From Haematococcus lacustris (taxonomy: Eukaryota; Chlorophyta; Chlorophyceae; Chlamydomonadales; Haematococcaceae), in assembly GCA_030144725.1 (NCBI GenBank), contig JASKMD010000017.1, forward strand, positions 5,313,278-5,377,277: a stretch of DNA of 64,000 bases. Reading direction: 5' to 3'. Within the stretch, counting starts at the first letter, position 1; each line of letters opens with the position of its first letter. Both the position numbers and the translations under genes were made by a program. The notes under the pieces were generated by a model. That model had not been told where the DNA came from. It saw nothing but the letters and a program-made list of their open reading frames with translations, and searched no databases. Shown one piece after another: positions 57,379 to 64,000 of this stretch.

Positions 57379-59132
57379 TCAGGATGTCCCAACATGGGAT
57401 TGGTAATCTTCATGCAAGTACTCGCTACACAGTGCACCGATTTCGGTAGCGTTTGTTGCATTGGCACCTGCGAATTTCTCCGCAACTACTGGCAAGCGGC
57501 GCGTTAATCCTTGCCTTAGAGGCCATGCCGGCGCAAGCGAGCGCGGACACACCTCAGCTGCTCACAACCGATTGTTCTAGTGGTATGTAGCGGCATCAGT
57601 GATAGAACTGCGCTTGCTATCGAGCCAGAAGTACAATCAATGTTTAGCCCGCCAGGCTCACTCCGCGAACCTTTCATTGGTGCAGGCGCTGTCGGAGGAC
57701 CGTAGTTAGGCAAGTTGACACGCGACATTGCAGCGAGGTGCGATAATGTTCGTTTCTCCCAAGCCGGCTATACAAAAAAAGGGATCCCCTTGCACAAACC
57801 GGCGTATTGTGAACCGACCACTGTGACTTCCCAGAATTTGCCGTGTCAACTTTGTTCCTAACCCAACGAAGCAGCTGTTGGAGAAGAAAGCAAAGCATTC
57901 CATTAACCAGGCTTGTGGAAACATAAGTTGGCGTGACCTAACTTTGCCTTGCAGTGCTGACTAGCCTACCGGAACCCTTGCAGCCCGCCCCACCCCCTCC
58001 CACCCCCTCCCACCCCCTCCCAGCCCCAGCCCCGCCCTCCCCTCCCACCCCTAGCCCCTCCCACCCCTAACCCCACCCCTCCCACCCCCTCCCAGCCCCT
58101 CCCACCCCCTCCCAGCCCCAGTCCCGTCCTCCCAGCCCCTCCCACGCAGGTGACCGAGGCCCAGTTACAACAGGCTTGTGAGGAGGTCTTGGAGGCTGCC
58201 TTGCTCGACCTTGAGGAGAAGCACAAGCACCTGCAGGCATCAGGGGGTCAGGGCTGCTGCCACCCCCTCCCACCCCCTCCTGCAGACCTGCCCCCCCCTC
58301 CTGCTGCACCCCCCTGGCAGCAGCAGACAGCTGGTGCTGGTGCTGCCCCTGGGCTGCCCCCCCCTCCTGCTGCACCCCCCTGGCAGCAGCAGGCAGCTGG
58401 TGCTGGTGCTGCCCCTGGGCTGCCCCCCCCTCCTGCTGCACCCCCCTGGCAGCAGCAGGCAGCTGGTGTTGGTGCTGCCCCTGACCTGCCCCCCCCTCCT
58501 GCTGCACCCCCCTGGCAGCAACAGGCAGCTGGTGCTGGTGCTGCTCCTGGGCTGCCCACCCCTCCAGCTGAGCAGTAGGGGGTCAGGGCGGAGCTGGACA
58601 CCAGCTCGACACGCAAGCGGAGGGCGGGCGGGAGGGACCGGACCCAACAAGTCGAGCAAGGTAACGTAGCAATGGCCTACACACCTTGAGTGGCCTTACC
58701 GAGTGGCCAGGTAGAAGGTACTACTCACGAAACGGTCAAGCAATGCAGCAGCGTTGTATACTTCCGAGCATGGGTGGAGGGGCGTCGTTACATCGGTTTG
58801 GCGTGCCATGTGCATTGTTTTGACTGCGGCGACTGTCCCTGACTGTTTGCAGAGGCTACTGGGCCACGTCGGTCGCGGCGGTCGGTCGCGGCGAGGCCCG
58901 CATGAGCAAAACTGGCATGCATTTGAATGTCAAGATTTGAGCCGCCTTAGCACTCAGCACACTGCACAATATTTAATGTTACAAGCTGCACCGCATAGCT
59001 GACAGAGTCCTCTATCCAGGGATGTGCGAATCATAAAAATAAACCACGTGGCTGAGACGCGGCGTCGTTTTGATTACCAGGGGTCGGTTTCCTATCATTT
59101 CCAGCCATTTTTTGTTAGTTGGGGTCGCCTGA
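57379..59132 (+). mobile_element. TIR element A, copy 3 (TCAGG...CCTGA, 7-bp duplication)
   Basis: The left end is TCAGGATGTCCCAACATG. The right end on the other strand is TCAGGCGACCCCAACTAAC. The 1,754-bp element is flanked by a 7-bp direct repeat GTGGCAG (57,372-57,378 and 59,133-59,139). Order and sequence match copy 1 throughout, including the tatttaatg-containing 3' block, with roughly 5-10 percent visible differences. It supports the element boundaries and the 7-bp duplication independently of copy 1. Confidence 0.88.
58150..58578 (+). CDS. Element A protein segment with 22-residue repeats (copy 3)
   Basis: An exon-like start after an acceptor (cccacgcag) reads VTEAQLQQACEEVLEAALLD and LEEKHKHLQ, an amphipathic helix. 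It is followed by about four to five Pro/Trp/Gln repeats (PPPAAPPWQQQAAGAGAAPG) and a stop at 58,578. The repeat number differs from copies 1 and 2. The helix suggests a dimerisation segment. Function unknown. Confidence 0.5.
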   Translation: MTEAQLQQACEEVLEAALLDLEEKHKHLQASGGQGCCHPLPPPPADLPPPPAAPPWQQQTAGAGAAPGLPPPPAAPPWQQQAAGAGAAPGLPPPPAAPPWQQQAAGVGAAPDLPPPPAAPPWQQQAAGAGAAPGLPTPPAEQ

Positions 59133-59149
59133 GTGGCAGAGGTCAACAA

Positions 59150-59275
59150 GCGCATGACCATGGGCAGCAAGCAGTGTGTCCTGGCAGCAGCCACTGGCAG
59201 CAGTCACTGGCAGTCACTGGCAGCAGTCACTGGCAGTCACTGGCAGCAGTCACTGGCAGCAGTCCTAGCAGCAGT
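59150..59275. repeat. CACTGGCAGCAGT minisatellite
   Basis: Imperfect units of cactggcagcagt and cactggcagt lie just right of element A copy 3. They produce short open frames with no coding support. Confidence 0.85.
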
Positions 59276-59499
59276 GCGTCCTTTGTTGCTCCAGTTCTTT
59301 CTAGGCCAGCCTAGGCAGGGCTTCCCAGCAGCATTAAGCTGTTAGTTTTGGTGAGGTGCCCAGTGGTCTCCAGTTGGCTGGAATGAAAGTGCCACCGGTG
59401 AGGGGTTTGTGGTCATCAAGGGTGCGACCGAGGATAATTCGACTTGATTTGAGTAGTTGAGCGAGAATACCCACAGTCAAACATGTCGTTCCTTGTTGT

Positions 59500-59766
59500 A
59501 TGAGTTTTGTTTGTCTGCTAGGCCCAAATGTACCCTGTGTTATAGCTGTAGTCAGTGTGGATGACGCCATGCATTTTATCTTTGAGTGCACTGCCACGAG
59601 ATCCATCAGGGAGCAGCCGGAGTTTGTCATGTCTTTTCAGAACGCTAATGAGAACTTGCATGACTTCATATTGAGCCCATGTGCACCTTTGTTTCTACAC
59701 CTTGCTTTGAAGTGCGTTGCAGAAAGTCCCGAACCCCTAGAGGGGGTGGGCGCCCAAGCAGCCTAA
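59500..59766 (+). pseudogene. LINE-type reverse transcriptase tail, small remnant
   Basis: The frame contains VDDAMHFIFECTATRSIREQ then NLHDFILSPCAPLFLHLALK. This resembles the H-x4-C...R segment and following helices at the C-terminus of many LINE reverse transcriptases. No upstream reverse transcriptase core is present. Sequence from 59,767 to 60,475 shows no further gene. Confidence 0.45.
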
Positions 59767-60475
59767 CGGCTGACAGCTTAGGCGGTGTAAGCCACCATCA
59801 TCAAACATGTGATCAACCAATTTACTCACCTAGAAGCAAGCGTTGCAGATTTGCCATGAACCCTTCAGGATCACGTGGCATGATCACTTTTCACGATCAC
59901 GTGACATTACTCCTTTGCTGCATCATGCTACTTGTCAATGTCAGTGCCTGGGAGGGTGGGGCGTTGAGTGTGCCTTACACTTCCTTGTGTTCCACTGTGT
60001 CTCACACGTCATGCTCGCCCCAGTTAGAGTGCCTACTGTGCAAGCATTGTTCCACCACTGCACATACATACCATCATCAGCCTTGCTTCCTTGAGTCGTG
60101 ATCCATCAGCTTTGCCAACGCATGACTGAGCTCTATTGAGACTGATGTGGCTACTGGCTGAGCCGCCTCTTGCGTATCTCCAGCCACCTGCCAGCCTAGC
60201 GCGCCTGTCTACTAACTGCTTACGCCCGCTGAGGGTTCTTGCACACCTGCACACCTGCGTTTTGATCACTGTAGCCGCTGCTGCAGCCACATAATGAGTC
60301 AAGGGGGCCACATCACTGTACTGCAAAACATGGACAGGACAGCACACTGCCACCGGCAGTGCATGCAACCATGCTCATGTGCCTGCACAGGCTGTTCACC
60401 GGCCATGCACCATCCATCGCGGGCCACTGAGTGAGGGCTGTGGAGGATGTCATGCCAGTAATGCCAGGGGCCAGA

Positions 60476-62240
<1,765 letters not shown>

Positions 62241-62685
62241 ACGCCAGCTCACTTCAGTTCATGCGCAGTAGCGTTGCTGCTTATTTACGGTACTGAAGAA
62301 TTGAGCACGTTTGTGCACTTTGACGCTGCTGCTGGGCCAGTCATTCTCACCCGTTCCATTGTCAAATTGCCCACTGCCGCAGTCAGCTAGAGCCCCCCTG
62401 CATATACCAAACGCTGTGTGTTCATTCTGTTTTGCTGGGTTGTAGCGGAAGAAGGGCGGAAACTGGAGTGCGCTGACGCTAGATAACAATTGCTTCACAC
62501 GAACGACGTTTCACAGGGTGGCAGCGCGGTAGACTCTATGCTGAAGTGCAGGTTTTGGTTAGCCATTAACCGACTGACATGTTGTCGAAAGGGCACGTAA
62601 AGAAACGCAGGTCACTTGCTACAACTCTTGTGAACAGATCACAGCAACCCCAACAGCCTCGGGTTTGCTTGTCAGTCTTCCCAGC

Positions 62686-63275
62686 CTATAAGTCCAAGTC
62701 ATCGTCAGGGTCCTCGTCTGAGTCATGCAACCCTCCCTGCTCCTCATCAGAGTCACGCACGTACAGGATGCTGCCGAGCTTGGGCCGGGGCTGCTCACTC
62801 GTCTCCACCTGGGGCTGCCGTCGGGCATGCCGGCGAGAGTCGGTTCCCAAGCTACCCAGCCGCCCTTGCTCATTTCCAGTGCCACCAGCAGCGCTAGGAA
62901 GGTACTCACGCCAATCCCCTGCTGCCAGCAGGCCGACATTGGCTCGACAATGGGGTCAGGTAGAGCCGGGGCCTGCAGTTCTTGCTGCATCTCATGCAAG
63001 CATGCAGCCAAGCAACGCACCTGTGTGATACGCCGCAGCCTGGCCCTGGTGCTCATAGGGCAGCACGACTGCCTCGCGAGCCCGCCGCTCCTGTCCAGCA
63101 CAGCACAGGACACAGCAGCCTGAAGCACAGCAGTGTGGCTTGTACAGCTGCTTGGGCTGGGTCGCGCTGCACAACACCCGCCTGCCACAAGCCCCTGCCA
63201 CCAGTGCTCGACTGAGCATGCACTTGGCATCACCACTGAGCAGGAGCAGGGTCCCCGGATGCCAGATCACTACAA
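62686..63275 (-). CDS. ELP5: Elongator complex protein 5, C-terminal exons
   Basis: On the minus strand the gene ends with PRPKLGSILYVRDSDEEQGG and HDSDEDPDDDLDL, then a stop at 62,686-62,688. The acidic SDEDPDDDLD end with the preceding ILY.RDSDEE is the typical ELP5 C-terminus. Upstream, at about 63,030-63,110, QERRAREAVVLPYEHQGQ matches the family's R.AR..V.LPY block. ELP5 belongs to the Elp4-6 subcomplex of Elongator, which acts in wobble-uridine modification of tRNA. At least one intron lies between these pieces; its exact joins and the N-terminal exons were not resolved. It is tandem with, and upstream of, CDKA. Confidence 0.75.
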
Positions 63276-64000
63276 AAACCTGCCAAGGCCAGGGCGCTGC
63301 CAGCAGCCCTGCACTGCCGCATCTGCATGGGCTGTGCTTGCGCCCTCCCAGCAGCCCCTAGTGCTTGCCTGGCCCCTACAGCTGTGACAGCCTCCAGCAG
63401 CGCACAGCCATCAGCCGGACCCCAGCCAGCAGCCCCGCACTGGGTTTGCAGGCCAAGTGGTTGCCAGTGGAGGTGTAGCACACAATGTGACCCCACACAC
63501 CCCGGTGACCAGGTCCTGGGACCCAGCCATGCTCAGGCGCAGTCGTGGCTAGTGGCTCATCGCAGCAACGTCAGGGAGGCAGCAGCAGCAGTGCTGAGGT
63601 GAGGACAGCTAGGGATGCGGGACATGGTCCAGGCCGGCGCCAGCACACCCACCGCCTCAGTGACCTCCAGGCGCATGCCAGCCCCAGGGCCTGCAGGCTG
63701 GCGGCTGCTGAGGGGGTCCCAGCCGACTGGCTGCGAACCCATGACAGTGGTGCTAGGGGCCCCCAAGCCAGGCACGTTAGCAGGTGGTCCTGGACCCGCT
63801 CCCTGGTGCCCCTGGCCCTGCAACCCCAGGGCTGGGTGCACCCATGCCTCCCCCCCAGACCCAGTACCCAGCGGGCCTCCAAGGAGGTGGCTGGCAGGCG
63901 GGGGGCCACCTGGCTGCTTACTGCTGGCGATGGGGGCCTGGGCACTTGAAGTGTGTGGGGAGGGTGCGGGGCGCAGGGCCAGGGTGACCAGGGCTTCAGG
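63276..64000. other. Probable upstream exons or introns of ELP5, unresolved
   Basis: High-GC sequence with overlapping open frames on both strands. By position it should contain the N-terminal RecA-like part of ELP5 on the minus strand. I could not identify a conserved motif, so I assign no exon. Confidence 0.3.

Overview
The window looks like nuclear DNA from a chlamydomonadalean green alga. The evidence is high GC, genes broken into many short GT-AG exons, long CAG/poly-Gln and Gly/Pro-rich tracts, dense G-rich microsatellites, a plant-type PSTAIRE kinase (CDKA) and many decayed transposons. Haematococcus or a close relative is my inference from the style of the repeats and of the Fanzor-like proteins; nothing in the window proves it. 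Most open frames on either strand are shadows of low-complexity repeats.

Six host loci can be supported. WDR27-like WD40 protein: + strand, about 14.3-26.2 kb. A giant protein with LOTUS/OST-HTH-like units and a Gln/Pro/Tyr-rich tail: - strand, 42,312 to 30,362; my 11-exon model keeps phase and totals exactly 2,645 codons. UPF3 of nonsense-mediated decay: + strand, 42,522-45,147, divergent from the giant gene across 209 bp. PIG-S of the GPI transamidase: + strand, 51,719-55,882. CDKA cell-cycle kinase: - strand, 62.24-60.48 kb. The C-terminal part of Elongator subunit ELP5: - strand, from 62,686 upward.

Between and inside these genes lies a mobile-element landscape. (1) Fanzor/TnpB-like RNA-guided nuclease relatives: five partial copies and one 52-bp scrap of one family, plus one exon of a second family. 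Three copies share a conserved 3' flank ending at exactly the same base, which is a candidate guide-RNA module. (2) A TIR element with TCAGG...CCTGA ends and 7-bp target duplications: two delimited copies and one longer, rearranged relative, carrying a 22-residue Pro/Trp/Gln repeat. (3) Two hAT-type MITEs with perfect 8-bp target duplications, one splitting a LINE remnant. (4) Two about 0.9-kb TA-flanked elements encoding AT-hook-like proteins, one inside a WDR27 intron. (5) A gag-like retrotransposon remnant, LINE tails and a tRNA-derived SINE-like head.

Region by region: 0-14 kb is transposon debris; 14-26 kb WDR27; 26-30 kb debris and uncertain coding traces; 30-42 kb the LOTUS gene; 42-45 kb UPF3; 45-51.6 kb sparse intergenic DNA with two Fanzor copies; 51.7-55.9 kb PIG-S; 56-60 kb transposons; 60-64 kb CDKA and ELP5. 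The host genes are not functionally clustered, although two adjacent ones (LOTUS protein and UPF3) both concern RNA.
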